A DNA stretch of 64,000 bases from Phytomonas francai (taxonomy: Eukaryota; Euglenozoa; Kinetoplastea; Trypanosomatida; Trypanosomatidae): the NCBI GenBank assembly GCA_001766655.1, contig MJCC01000003.1, forward strand, positions 1,316,480 to 1,380,479, given 5' to 3'. A program made the translations under genes and the position numbers. Each line of letters opens with the position of its first letter. Position 1 is the stretch's first letter. The notes below the pieces were generated by a model. That model was not told where the DNA came from. It worked only from the letters and a program-made list of their open reading frames with translations, and made no database searches. Shown here one piece after another: positions 18,732-28,185 of the stretch.

Positions 18732-19297
18732 TTTTCGAATTTTGAATTTCTATCCTGTGTGTGTTTTTACTGATCTCGGTGGAACAATTGAAAGTATCTG
18801 AGCACGCTTTAAAAAGGGTGGAAAAAATCACATGAATACACACACATATAAAAAATGGATATGCAAATTATACAGAAGATAGGGGTCAAAACGGAATTGG
18901 TTCAGTACTTATAATAATAATACCTAAGAAGCAAATAGGAACAGCATTTTACAAATAATAATAAAACTTAAACGCACTGATCTGTAAACATGTCATGCGG
19001 TATATATGAGGATACAAATTCTTTTAGACAGGTTTTTTTCCACAGCATGATCTACAGATACTCAAAATGTACCTCCGGGCTTTATGCATATCGGTATAGA
19101 CGTCGAATGTGAGTCGTCCGCATTTTCCTTTCCATTTACACCGTGCATAAGCGCACAAACAGATCCCCAGTTTTCCCTTCTTTCTTTTAAAACTAGAGAC
19201 AATGAAAAGCACAATAAGAAGTTAATGCACAAGTGGAAGAAAACAACGTAAAAGAATGGATCTTAGAAAAAGAATACGATGGGAAAACTGTGATACA
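18732..19297. other. spacer
   Basis: Pyrimidine tract for the 223-residue gene, then AT-rich sequence. A minus-strand frame at 19024-19212 is basic and Cys-rich but starts at GTG; from its first ATG only about 21 residues remain, so it is not called. Confidence 0.5.
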
Positions 19298-21175
19298 TCA
19301 AACTAGTGGTAATACACGCACATAGGGGTATGCTTGAATGAAAGGGTGTCCTTTTGCAACCTGAAGAAGCAAACTAGGCAATCGGAGAGTCCTTAGAGCA
19401 GTACCCTTTTCATCTACCACCTCATCCCACAAATAGTTCAACAGTTCCGAGATGCATTCCTCGGTGAGTGTGCCGCTGAGCTGTAGCTCGGTAAGTCGTG
19501 AAAAGGCTGGTGGAGAATGTGTACCTGAAATGGCAGATGCAGCGTGGCGTCTCATTTCGGTTCGAGCCAATTGTAGTAGTTCATCTATGTGAGCTGGAGA
19601 GAGTGGGCACTGCTCGAAAACAAGCTGCACAAGGGGTGAGAGCGTCAGGGGGAGCGACTGCCCGATATCCGTAGGGGCAAACACGCAGCGAGTGAGCCGG
19701 ACCGAATGGATAGTGTTCGCCATGTTATCCATTACATTCTTCAAAATCCCTAGCAAACGCATGTGAGATTCCTTCAACAACTGTAGATAATCCTGCCGAG
19801 TTGATGGTGTTAACGGGGATTTACCGAGCCACGGCTGCATAGAGTTCCTCATCTGGTAACCTCTACGATTATCATCAGCTGCGTCCGGGGAGTGAATAGA
19901 CTGCTGCTGTTTCTGAAGTGAGTAATGGGATGGCATCATATCATCAAGGTCAGACTTCATCTGCCATTCATCATGCGACAATGCTTTACCACCGGTGATA
20001 CTAAGTGAATCCCTCCCCTCTAGATTCTTTTCAAAGGCAGATATGTGACTAGAAAAGCACAAATCTGAGCAATGAATGCTAACAAGACGTAAGACATCGC
20101 TATCACAGTCGTCTATGATGATATCCTCGAGGATGCTTAAAACAGCCGTGTATGGGTTAGGCTGTAAAGGTCCTAGAAAGTGTAACCCAAACTCAAAGAT
20201 ACACAGCTCATTACCTTCCATACTCCTGGCGCTATCCTGTCGGGATGCTGAGCCCTCACGCTCCAGTTCTATACGCACCGGTAGAAAGTCTGCACAACGT
20301 TTTAGAAAGTCGATCAACTGATCAAGAGTATGGATAGGACGACGCTGAGTTTCAAGCTCAGCCAGGACAGTCGCCACGTCGTCCATTAGAGGTAGTGTTC
20401 CAGCAATGGAGTTCGTTTCGCCGCCTTCCACATAGACACTTTGCCTCGTGATGGGTTCTGCATGATCTTGGTGCGCATACATCCCACCAAGGCTCATTAA
20501 ACGTCGCACCGTGGAGTCGCTGGCCTCTCTAAGAGGCCCGTCTGAGTCGACACTCATAAGAACACCATGGTTCATTATCCAACGCTCTTTCGAAGATGTG
20601 CCGCTCTGGAAGCGTGAGCTGATAGAGCTTTCTTCGTCCGAATGAACCCTGAAGCTCTCACCCTCAGCCTCTCCTAGGGCTGCACGATGCTGCGATGTGT
20701 TTGGGGTACGCGTACGCCTAGATGAATTTTCTATAGAAGAGGATTTTGGTGGTACGTAAGCGCGGTGAGGGTGGAACACTTTTTCGGTTTTCATCTGCTT
20801 AAATTTATTGCCCCACCGTTTCTTGACGAGAGGCTCCATCGTCTGGAAGCTCATTCCAGGCTCATCCGGCTCATCGTTAGGGTCAGCCAGTCGCATTGTA
20901 TCCCCTAGCAGCGACTGCCTTTGCTCCCCTGGTTGTGTACGACTTACCCATCTAGAGCAGTACCGAACGGTACGCGACCACCAAAGGCGTAGGTACTTGT
21001 AAAACCTACAAAGAGACGTAAAGCACGTGCTGTGCGAAGCTGTGCGAGCAGCTATATACCTCTGTGAGTCCCATTCCACTTCATCATCATGATTGGCAAA
21101 AGAATGTGCAGGATCCACAGAACCGTTGAACAGAACGATGGAACTGCGGACACTATTTGCATTTTGTTCTGACAT
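19298..21175 (-). CDS. leucine-rich-repeat-like protein, unknown
   Basis: The protein is 625 residues from the ATG at 21175; the upstream extension has a TTG start. The last 200 residues show LRR-like strands: LSPLVQLVFEQCPLS, FSRLTELQLSGTLT and TALRTLRLPSLLL. The first 300 residues are charged and Ser-rich; one Trp/aromatic segment near residues 55-75 (CFTSLCRFYKYLRLWW) is too short and polar to be a sure membrane span. Internal Gln-rich and Ser-rich stretches look disordered. No enzyme motif is seen. LRR proteins usually mediate protein contacts; the partner is unknown. Confidence 0.65.
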   Translation of the reverse strand: MSEQNANSVRSSIVLFNGSVDPAHSFANHDDEVEWDSQRYIAARTASHSTCFTSLCRFYKYLRLWWSRTVRYCSRWVSRTQPGEQRQSLLGDTMRLADPNDEPDEPGMSFQTMEPLVKKRWGNKFKQMKTEKVFHPHRAYVPPKSSSIENSSRRTRTPNTSQHRAALGEAEGESFRVHSDEESSISSRFQSGTSSKERWIMNHGVLMSVDSDGPLREASDSTVRRLMSLGGMYAHQDHAEPITRQSVYVEGGETNSIAGTLPLMDDVATVLAELETQRRPIHTLDQLIDFLKRCADFLPVRIELEREGSASRQDSARSMEGNELCIFEFGLHFLGPLQPNPYTAVLSILEDIIIDDCDSDVLRLVSIHCSDLCFSSHISAFEKNLEGRDSLSITGGKALSHDEWQMKSDLDDMMPSHYSLQKQQQSIHSPDAADDNRRGYQMRNSMQPWLGKSPLTPSTRQDYLQLLKESHMRLLGILKNVMDNMANTIHSVRLTRCVFAPTDIGQSLPLTLSPLVQLVFEQCPLSPAHIDELLQLARTEMRRHAASAISGTHSPPAFSRLTELQLSGTLTEECISELLNYLWDEVVDEKGTALRTLRLPSLLLQVAKGHPFIQAYPYVRVLPLV

Positions 21176-21609
21176 GCAAGAATCGATCAACAATTTCAAA
21201 TATTATGTCTCCGTCTTTCCCTCTCTTGAAAACTACAAAATAGTAATCTAAACAGATACAGCTTCGACTTTAGTCTTAATTTCCTCGCATTGGAAGAGGA
21301 GGGAAAAGATAAATTTAAAAGGTTGAAAACAGTTCTGTACTTCGAACACTATTTAACTATTTTTAAAAGTAGAGCTATGTTGAAGAGTCATTTTTTATAC
21401 TAAGTAATATAGATATAAAGACATAGTTTCATGCGTTTAACCTTATGCCTCAGTCCTGAAGAGTTGATTGATGAATTAGTGTATAAGGCTAACACACCTA
21501 TTTTTTGCTATGACCATATCCATTGTAACGCCTCCCAAAGATAGACACCTGCAAACTATCCTGTGGTAAAACATTAAAACTCACTCTATTGTAGCATATC
21601 TAAGCTACT
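21176..21609. other. spacer
   Basis: AT-rich with only a weak pyrimidine tract before the LRR-like gene. No gene seen. Confidence 0.55.
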
Positions 21610-23741
21610 TTAGATATCAATTGAAGCACCTTTTGATTTTAAAAACGTGGAAAGGGCTGCTTCCTCGGAATGGATCTTTTCTTCTAATATTTTTAGCTCC
21701 TCTGCAGTTGAAAGCGTTGTCGAAGAGGTCGCTGGTGCAAACATTGGTGGTGGTGGGACTGCAGCCTGTGGTGGTGGTGGGACTGTAGTCTGTGGTGGTG
21801 GTGGGACTGTAGTCTGTGGTGGTGGTGGTGGGACTGTAGTCTGTGGTGGTGGTGGTGGGACTGTNNNNNNNNNNNNNNNNNNNNNNNNNNNNNNNNNNNN
21901 NNNNNNNNNNNNNNNNNNNNNNNNNNNNNNNNNNNNNNNNNNNNNNNNNNNNNNNNNNNNNNNNNNNNNNNNNNNNNNNNNNNNNNNNNNNNNNNNNNNN
22001 NNNNNNNNNNNNNNNNNNNNNNNNNNNNNNNNNNNNNNNNNNNNNNNNNNNNNNNNNNNNNNNNNNNNNNNNNNNNNNNNNNNNNNNNNNNNNNNNNNNN
22101 NNNNNNNNNNNNNNNNNNNNNNNNNNNNNNNNNNNNNNNNNNNNNNNNNNNNNNNNNNNNNNNNNNNNNNNNNNNNNNNNNNNNNNNNNNNNNNNNNNNN
22201 NNNNNNNNNNNNNNNNNNNNNNNNNNNNNNNNNNNNNNNNNNNNNNNNNNNNNNNNNNNNNNNNNNNNNNNNNNNNNNNNNNNNNNNNNNNNNNNNNNNN
22301 NNNNNNNNNNNNNNNNNNNNNNNNNNNNNNNNNNNNNNNNNNNNNNNNNNNNNNNNNNNNNNNNNNNNNNNNNNNNNNNNNNNNNNNNNNNNNNNNNNNN
22401 NNNNNNNNNNNNNNGTGGTGGTGGTGGGACTGTAGTCTGTGGTGGTGGTGGTGGGACTGTAGTCTGCGGTGGTGGTGGTGGGACTGTAGACGCGCAAGCT
22501 CGAGTGACATTTAGCTTTGGATCAACAGTCATACTTGTTGATTTTAAGAGAGAGTTTTCTTCTTGATTTGTGATACGATACAATTTCGACTCGAATATAT
22601 GAAGCTGTTCCGTGGCTTTTTTCAACTCTTCGTGTCCTAGAAGTTTACCCTTGATCTTTTCACGTATATCCACATTATCACTCATGATGCTCTGTAGAAT
22701 CGCTGAAACGTTAATGAAATTATTCCCTAGCTCTGCAATGAAACGGCGCCATTGTGCATCGCGAGACTCCAATTCCTCTATGCGATCCAGTGCCTCGCAC
22801 AGTTGGGCCTCAGCAGTAGCTTGGGTCACGCGATCTGTCTGAACGATCGCCTCTAGTGTACCCACTTGTGCATTCAAAAGCGCCTCACTACCTTTCGTAC
22901 GCTCAAATTGAATTTTGTAATAGTCCCTTTGATGGATAGCATTTGTCAAGCTATTCGTCAAGACTGCGGAGGTAAAAGTTTTATTTTTTTGATGCAATTC
23001 CTGATCTTCTAATAGGCGCTGTTTTCCCTGTTCGGCCTCTAAGGTGTTCGTGAGAACCTCAAGCTTGCTCTTAATACATTGTCTTTCATTCTCAACCTGG
23101 CGTAGGGCGATGCGCAGCTCCGCAATCTCGGTTGCCATGACTTCCTTCTCACGTTTTAAATTTAAGAACATCTCATGAAGTACTTCCCAATCCGCCATGA
23201 CTCGGCGTAGATTGAACTGAAGAGTGAACAAATCTATTTGATCTCGCCCTGAAGCATTATAAAAAGGGTGTGATTCCACAAGGAGCGGCTCATCATGGCA
23301 GGGTGGAAAGTCTCCATTAAGACCTCTACTGTCTTTACTGGCCTTCGCTTTCTTGAGAGTTGTGATGAGTGAGGAAGGGGATTGTAAGTCCGGACATTGT
23401 TTTTGACGTTTCAAGTATAATACCTGAGACTCTAAACACGCTATTTGTTGTTTTAAGTTTTCCACAAGGGAATACTCTGCAGACTTTCGCTGTGAAAGCA
23501 ATTTTTTAGCTAAAGTGCGTTCATTTTCATCAACAATGCAAACAAGTCGTGGAGCTGATACCGCTGAAGAAGAGTGTGTCCTTCTTATAGGAGGGTCAAT
23601 TATTCCCTTTTGTTTCTGAATCCCATGGGGGCGAGTCTTGGTGGAGCCTCCGCCTACACTACCTACTTTATTGAAAGAATTAACCTTGCCAATGTGTTTA
23701 TTATATAAAACTGCACGGGCATCGGAGTTCGGCATGGACAT
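21610..23741 (-). CDS. coiled-coil protein with poly-proline minisatellite (interrupted by assembly gap)
   Basis: The gene starts at the ATG at 23741 and ends with the stop at 21610, on both sides of a run of Ns. Residues about 75-400 are heptad-rich coiled coil. From residue 418 the protein is a tandem TTVPPPPPQ array (27-bp units, some 24-bp) that enters the gap; after it the array resumes and ends in a short helical tail (STAEELKILEEKIHSEEAALS). The two halves are in different frames as written: the total length is 2 modulo 3, so the N count is an estimate, not a real frameshift. Poly-Pro arrays of this kind bind profilin, SH3 or WW partners in other proteins, but no FH2 domain is visible, so it is not a formin on this evidence. 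Function unknown. Confidence 0.75.
21741..22490. repeat. coding minisatellite, 27/24-bp units
   Basis: Tandem GGTGGT...ACTGTAGTCT units (plus strand) on both sides of the N run encode the Pro/Thr/Val/Gln array. Units differ by one Pro codon. The true copy number is hidden by the gap. Confidence 0.85.
21865..22414. other. assembly gap (550 N)
   Basis: All bases are N. It lies wholly inside the minisatellite, so it reflects failed assembly of the repeat; its size is not compatible with the frame on both sides. Confidence 0.99.
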
Positions 23742-24112
23742 TTATAAACATACACTAATAATACGTATTCAAGAATTCTTCGTTAAAATTGAAAATATAA
23801 TCGGAACTAAAATTAAAGAAGAAGTTATGTGGAAGAGCTAAAACCTTTCTAAAAAGTCGCTTAGAAGAAAGGATGAAGAAGTAATCATACAAAAAAAAAG
23901 AACCAGTGCACCAGAAACGGAAGCCGATTATAGATTTCAGTTCACCCCACACGATACTTTCTGTTTGAAGTTAAATGAGATAAAATTAAAAGAGGTAGAT
24001 TGGTTGGCATGACAACGCTAGGCGACACGTTGAGCGTCTTTCCTAGTGGAATTTGATAAACGTTCCCTAAGTAAACAGGGACACACGTGAGATACTGACG
24101 CATACGCCAGTA
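23742..24112. other. spacer; left part unique, right part duplicated
   Basis: Contains a pyrimidine tract for the coiled-coil gene (purine run on the plus strand at about 23860-23900). From 23894 rightwards it belongs to the 776-bp repeat and is the 3' flank of the S20 gene. Confidence 0.6.
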
Positions 24113-24669
24113 TTAATCCGTGTTCGGGAGTGTGATCGACACATCCACACCGGCGTCAACGTTGAAGCTTGCGATCTTGCGCGCCTGCTCCGCGGGTGCC
24201 TGAAGCTCAATCAGACGCTTGTAGATCTTCAGCTCAAAGGTATCCCATGTGTTCGAACCGTTACCACAGGGCGTCTTACGAGTCGTGATCTTCAGTGTGC
24301 GAGTCGGGAGGCGCACGGGGCCGCGCACCACAACCTTCTCGTCACGAGCACGCTGCAAGAAGTTCGCGGTTACGTTCTCAGCGGCCTTCGGGTTGCGCGA
24401 CGTAATCGTCACGCGTACCGTCTGCTTCTCCAAAGAGGCGGTCTTTTCCTTCTTGAGGTAATCCATTTTGAGACGTAGTCGTTGCCAAACTAAGTCAAGT
24501 TATTTCAACCATAGAAGCAAGTAAAAAATAAAAGATCAATGGCAGGGAAAGAAAATCAAGTATCCCGCAAGCCGTCGAGACACAACCTATTTGGGGGAGC
24601 CGAATCCAACAGGTAGTGTGCCGACACCGCTAGCACAATGCATCACAGATAATTTAGTATGTTAGTTAA
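23894..24669. repeat. 776-bp direct repeat, copy 1 (with S20)
   Basis: By eye identical to 26606-27381 at an offset of 2712, except for one substitution (G at 24620, C at 27332). It covers the S20 gene, about 220 bp of its 3' flank and about 200 bp of its 5' flank with the acceptor region. Sequence diverges abruptly at both ends. Confidence 0.92.
24113..24466 (-). CDS. 40S ribosomal protein S20 (uS10), copy 1
   Basis: A 117-residue protein with the complete uS10 fold, including RVTITSRNPKAAENV, LPTRTLKITTRKTPCGNGS and the terminal AGVDVSITL. uS10 sits in the head of the small subunit. The ATG at 24466 is about 70 nt downstream of a PPT (purine run on the plus strand at about 24515-24535). 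The protein is identical to the copy at 26825-27178. Codon use is more GC-biased than in the neighbouring PPR gene, as expected for a highly expressed gene. Confidence 0.97.
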   Translation of the reverse strand: MDYLKKEKTASLEKQTVRVTITSRNPKAAENVTANFLQRARDEKVVVRGPVRLPTRTLKITTRKTPCGNGSNTWDTFELKIYKRLIELQAPAEQARKIASFNVDAGVDVSITLPNTD

Positions 24670-24809
24670 TTTGCGCGTAGCTTCTTACGCGTAATAGCAA
24701 ATACGACGTTGGTACACTTTTTCAGAACGAAAAGGTTTGTGAAGACAGCATTTAAGATTATGCCATTCATTTCATTAACAATTTTGTACACAGAATCTTC
24801 ACGAGAAAA
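24467..24809. other. spacer
   Basis: The left 200 bp is the repeated 5' flank of S20 with its acceptor; the right part is the unique 3' flank of the PPR gene. Confidence 0.6.
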
Positions 24810-26450
24810 TTACAAGAATTGTGAAGGAGAACGCTGCTCTCTAGCATTTTGTGAAAACATCCAATCTGCCGGCTTTGTGTACCCGGTGTAGGAACTACCT
24901 AATTGTTCGACACAACCGCGCTGTTTTCGCTTAATAGCTCCACGGTAGGCGACTTCTACCATTGGATCCGTTGTTTTACCCTTGATCTTATCATATGAAT
25001 CTAAAACCATATCAAGTATTCTATCTGAAACCGCAAAATCTTCTTCATACAACCGAACAACCTGGTCCTTTTTAACCCGCTCCAGCTCATATGTTGTGAT
25101 GTTATCCAGTCTCGCAAATCGCACAAGAACGCTGTGGTGTTTATCCTGCGCATACGCTGCCTCGATAAGAAGTTTAATCTTATCGTAGCTCTCAGGCATA
25201 TCACGCTGTTTCATTTCTTCACTAAGCTTCCCAAAATTTTTCCAGTCCCTCAATCTTATGCAGCACCGCAGCGCAGCTAGATACAAAACCGAACTCGGTC
25301 CTCCATCTGCAACGCCAGGAGTCATTAAAAGGCGCTTCGCTTCGTCATAGCTTTTACAAGATTCGATTTTAGAGGCCACTGCGATACGATAAAGCTCGGT
25401 TGATATTGGTCTGCCGTCCCGTCGCATGGCTTGCAAGATTTCAAAAGCATTTTCCCACTTCCCAGCCATTGCACACGAGCGCAGGGGAGACTCGTAGCTT
25501 TGCTGATAAAGTGGTATCCCATTAAGTTCCATAGCCTTAAAGAGGGAAACTGCGAGAGCCCAAGTCGTCGGACGCTGGACATCGGCCGCACGCTCAAGTG
25601 ACGTTACCTCCTCTGTGGACACCATGGCCAACCGCACGCTGCGCTCATCAGGCGCTGTTCTGGTAGCGACCAAGGCCCGCATGAGGTTCACCACCTCAAC
25701 GTGGCGATGTTTCTGAAAGCATGCTCGAATGGCAGCGTCGTAGGCCTCCGCCGGTACCAGTACTTGGCTTTGTTCCGCGCTTTTAAGTATGCGCAGGCAC
25801 AGCTCCCATTGGCCACCCACCTCCCCCAGCTGCGTCGCGCTCTCGATCAATAGCGGTGTTAGTTCATTGTGGGGCCTAAAACACGGATCTTTGCGCACCT
25901 CTATGAATTTCTCCATCGCAACCTTCCAGGGCAAATCCTCCGCTGAAGAGACGGTTGTGGACTTTGTGGAGGCTGCAAGGGCTGCCCTAAGATATTCAGT
26001 AATGAGGTCGTCCGTCACCACTGGGGAGTGTTTAGAATCCTTTGCAAACAGGGCGCGGTCTCGCTCATACAACCTATTGAATCGACTATTTGCCTCTACG
26101 AAGTCACCAACAGCAGCGCATGCCCCCATGAAGGCGGTATGCGCCGCCAGGGATCGTGGTCGGCCGATGCGGCGATAAAAGTCATCGTACAGCTCCTTGG
26201 CTTTCTGGAGCTTTCCCCGGCGACCACACCGCGTGATGGCGTCGCAGATCATGGAGTCTGTTGGTATGACATTGTGCAGGACGGCGTCCTCAAGCGCTGC
26301 ACAACAAACAGCCCATTGGCTAGCATATTGATGTTTGTCAAGAAACTCCTTGAGCTTTGCGAGCCTCGACGCATCCTGACGGGCGACTAGACGATCATGT
26401 ACAAACTTAGCTTGCAAGAATTCCGTTAGATTCTTTTTTTGTGAATTCAT
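24810..26450 (-). CDS. pentatricopeptide repeat (PPR) protein
   Basis: The protein is 546 residues from the ATG at 26450; the open frame continues upstream only from a GTG. Degenerate PPR units are visible, for example residues about 63-97 (DAITRCGRRGKLQKAKELY), 236-269 and 312-347 (LRSCAMAGKWENAFEILQAM). PPR proteins bind organellar RNA, and in trypanosomatids they act mostly in mitochondrial RNA processing and in the mitoribosome. The N-terminus is basic but not a clear presequence. An out-of-frame ATG at about 26490 would create a 25-codon upstream frame overlapping the start if the acceptor is the AG preceding it. The gene lies between two S20 copies. Confidence 0.85.
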   Translation of the reverse strand: MNSQKKNLTEFLQAKFVHDRLVARQDASRLAKLKEFLDKHQYASQWAVCCAALEDAVLHNVIPTDSMICDAITRCGRRGKLQKAKELYDDFYRRIGRPRSLAAHTAFMGACAAVGDFVEANSRFNRLYERDRALFAKDSKHSPVVTDDLITEYLRAALAASTKSTTVSSAEDLPWKVAMEKFIEVRKDPCFRPHNELTPLLIESATQLGEVGGQWELCLRILKSAEQSQVLVPAEAYDAAIRACFQKHRHVEVVNLMRALVATRTAPDERSVRLAMVSTEEVTSLERAADVQRPTTWALAVSLFKAMELNGIPLYQQSYESPLRSCAMAGKWENAFEILQAMRRDGRPISTELYRIAVASKIESCKSYDEAKRLLMTPGVADGGPSSVLYLAALRCCIRLRDWKNFGKLSEEMKQRDMPESYDKIKLLIEAAYAQDKHHSVLVRFARLDNITTYELERVKKDQVVRLYEEDFAVSDRILDMVLDSYDKIKGKTTDPMVEVAYRGAIKRKQRGCVEQLGSSYTGYTKPADWMFSQNAREQRSPSQFL

Positions 26451-26824
26451 GCGAGGGTACAAAAAAGTCCAAAATCCTTTGCATACACTCTTTTTCACGT
26501 CCTCCCTAAATGAGTGAAACACACAAAAAAGTAGCCAAATAATGGTGTATAATAAGAAAATGAAAACAAGAATAAAAGGAATGAAAAGGTAGTTTTATAT
26601 TTTTCAAAAAAGAACCAGTGCACCAGAAACGGAAGCCGATTATAGATTTCAGTTCACCCCACACGATACTTTCTGTTTGAAGTTAAATGAGATAAAATTA
26701 AAAGAGGTAGATTGGTTGGCATGACAACGCTAGGCGACACGTTGAGCGTCTTTCCTAGTGGAATTTGATAAACGTTCCCTAAGTAAACAGGGACACACGT
26801 GAGATACTGACGCATACGCCAGTA
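26451..26824. other. spacer; right part duplicated
   Basis: The leader and acceptor of the PPR gene are at 26451-26540; from 26606 it is repeat copy 2, the 3' flank of the second S20 gene. Confidence 0.6.
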
Positions 26825-27381
26825 TTAATCCGTGTTCGGGAGTGTGATCGACACATCCACACCGGCGTCAACGTTGAAGCTTGCGATCTTGCGCGCCTGC
26901 TCCGCGGGTGCCTGAAGCTCAATCAGACGCTTGTAGATCTTCAGCTCAAAGGTATCCCATGTGTTCGAACCGTTACCACAGGGCGTCTTACGAGTCGTGA
27001 TCTTCAGTGTGCGAGTCGGGAGGCGCACGGGGCCGCGCACCACAACCTTCTCGTCACGAGCACGCTGCAAGAAGTTCGCGGTTACGTTCTCAGCGGCCTT
27101 CGGGTTGCGCGACGTAATCGTCACGCGTACCGTCTGCTTCTCCAAAGAGGCGGTCTTTTCCTTCTTGAGGTAATCCATTTTGAGACGTAGTCGTTGCCAA
27201 ACTAAGTCAAGTTATTTCAACCATAGAAGCAAGTAAAAAATAAAAGATCAATGGCAGGGAAAGAAAATCAAGTATCCCGCAAGCCGTCGAGACACAACCT
27301 ATTTGGGGGAGCCGAATCCAACAGGTAGTGTCCCGACACCGCTAGCACAATGCATCACAGATAATTTAGTATGTTAGTTAA
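26606..27381. repeat. 776-bp direct repeat, copy 2 (with S20)
   Basis: Partner of 23894-24669, with one difference (27332). Its right junction is at 27381/27382, after which the sequence becomes AT-rich and unique. Confidence 0.92.
26825..27178 (-). CDS. 40S ribosomal protein S20 (uS10), copy 2
   Basis: Identical in DNA and protein to copy 1 at 24113-24466. Both copies have the same flanking acceptor region, so both should be expressed. It is first in transcription order of the S20-PPR-S20 block. Confidence 0.97.
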   Translation of the reverse strand: MDYLKKEKTASLEKQTVRVTITSRNPKAAENVTANFLQRARDEKVVVRGPVRLPTRTLKITTRKTPCGNGSNTWDTFELKIYKRLIELQAPAEQARKIASFNVDAGVDVSITLPNTD

Positions 27382-28185
27382 GTTAGAAATAGGTTTATCT
27401 ACATATCTGCTGTAAAGTCTATAATGAAGGAAGATTATATAACGCAAACAGGTATAATGTTTTAGTAAAATATTATCTTTAGCGTTTCTGTTAGTTTTAA
27501 TACGTATAATAATTTTATACTTTTAATATTCTTTTTTCTGATTGAATACATGCATTACAATATCAGTAAAGATAATAACAGAATTTATAAAAAACGATAT
27601 TACAACATTTAGAGTGTATTGTCTTTCAGCGTCTCAAAATTGTGAAACGGAAGAATAATACACATTGAAAGCTAACCCGTCACTTTTCGGGAGCATATTA
27701 AAAAAATAAAAAACGTATTCATGAAAAGCTGCGAGCTTCACGGGCACTGAAGATGGCCTATCCAGAACATATTGGCTTGGGAACGTTTTCCAGCTTATAG
27801 CGTTTCGAACTACTGTTTTCACAAGCATTAGCACCTTCTGGAACAAACTTAATCTCCAAAGAAACAAAAAAAAATTATCAGTGTTTGCTTTTTTCATTCG
27901 GAAATAAGTATTAATAGGCTAAATCTATCTTTTGAATACGTGTCTTTTGTAGAAGCATTTCATAAACCCTATATTAATAGAAATGAGCAGTGCTGAAGTT
28001 CTTAGTTAATTACTTAGGAACCCCTCGATTGCGGCTTCACAACTTTAAATAATGAATACCTAAACCATTATAAATAAATAAATAAATATATATATATATA
28101 TATGTATGTTACAAAAAAATATTTCTAGTAAAATATTTTCTATTAGCTGCAATACGAAGCCCCTCACGAAGCTATAGCTGAACAG
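27179..28185. other. 1-kb spacer with one candidate small ORF
   Basis: To 27381 it is the repeated S20 5' flank. Then very AT-rich sequence to about 27620, the candidate 87-codon frame at 27634-27897, an AAAT-type run and an AT microsatellite at 28086-28103. Confidence 0.5.
27634..27897 (-). CDS. candidate small protein, 87 residues, unknown
   Basis: An ATG-started frame in an otherwise gene-free spacer. The base composition is richer in GC than the flanks, and the protein is basic with amphipathic/hydrophobic stretches (FFLFLWRLSLFQKVLMLVK near the N-terminus and FHEYVFYFFNML near the C-terminus), which could be membrane or mitochondrial. No family is recognised. No strong pyrimidine tract with AG is placed just upstream, which weakens the case. 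It may be chance. Confidence 0.3.
   Translation of the reverse strand: MKKANTDNFFLFLWRLSLFQKVLMLVKTVVRNAISWKTFPSQYVLDRPSSVPVKLAAFHEYVFYFFNMLPKSDGLAFNVYYSSVSQF

Noticed and set aside
19024..19212. Cys/Lys-rich minus-strand frame
   Set aside because: GTG start; only about 21 codons remain from the first ATG.
21610..22510. Several overlapping frames across the N gap on both strands
   Set aside because: Artefacts of reading through N and through a GGT/CCA repeat that is open in all frames.
23894..27381. The S20-flanking repeats as long terminal repeats of a mobile element
   Set aside because: Each repeat contains a complete ribosomal protein gene and the interior is a PPR gene; no integrase, reverse transcriptase or target-site duplication is seen.
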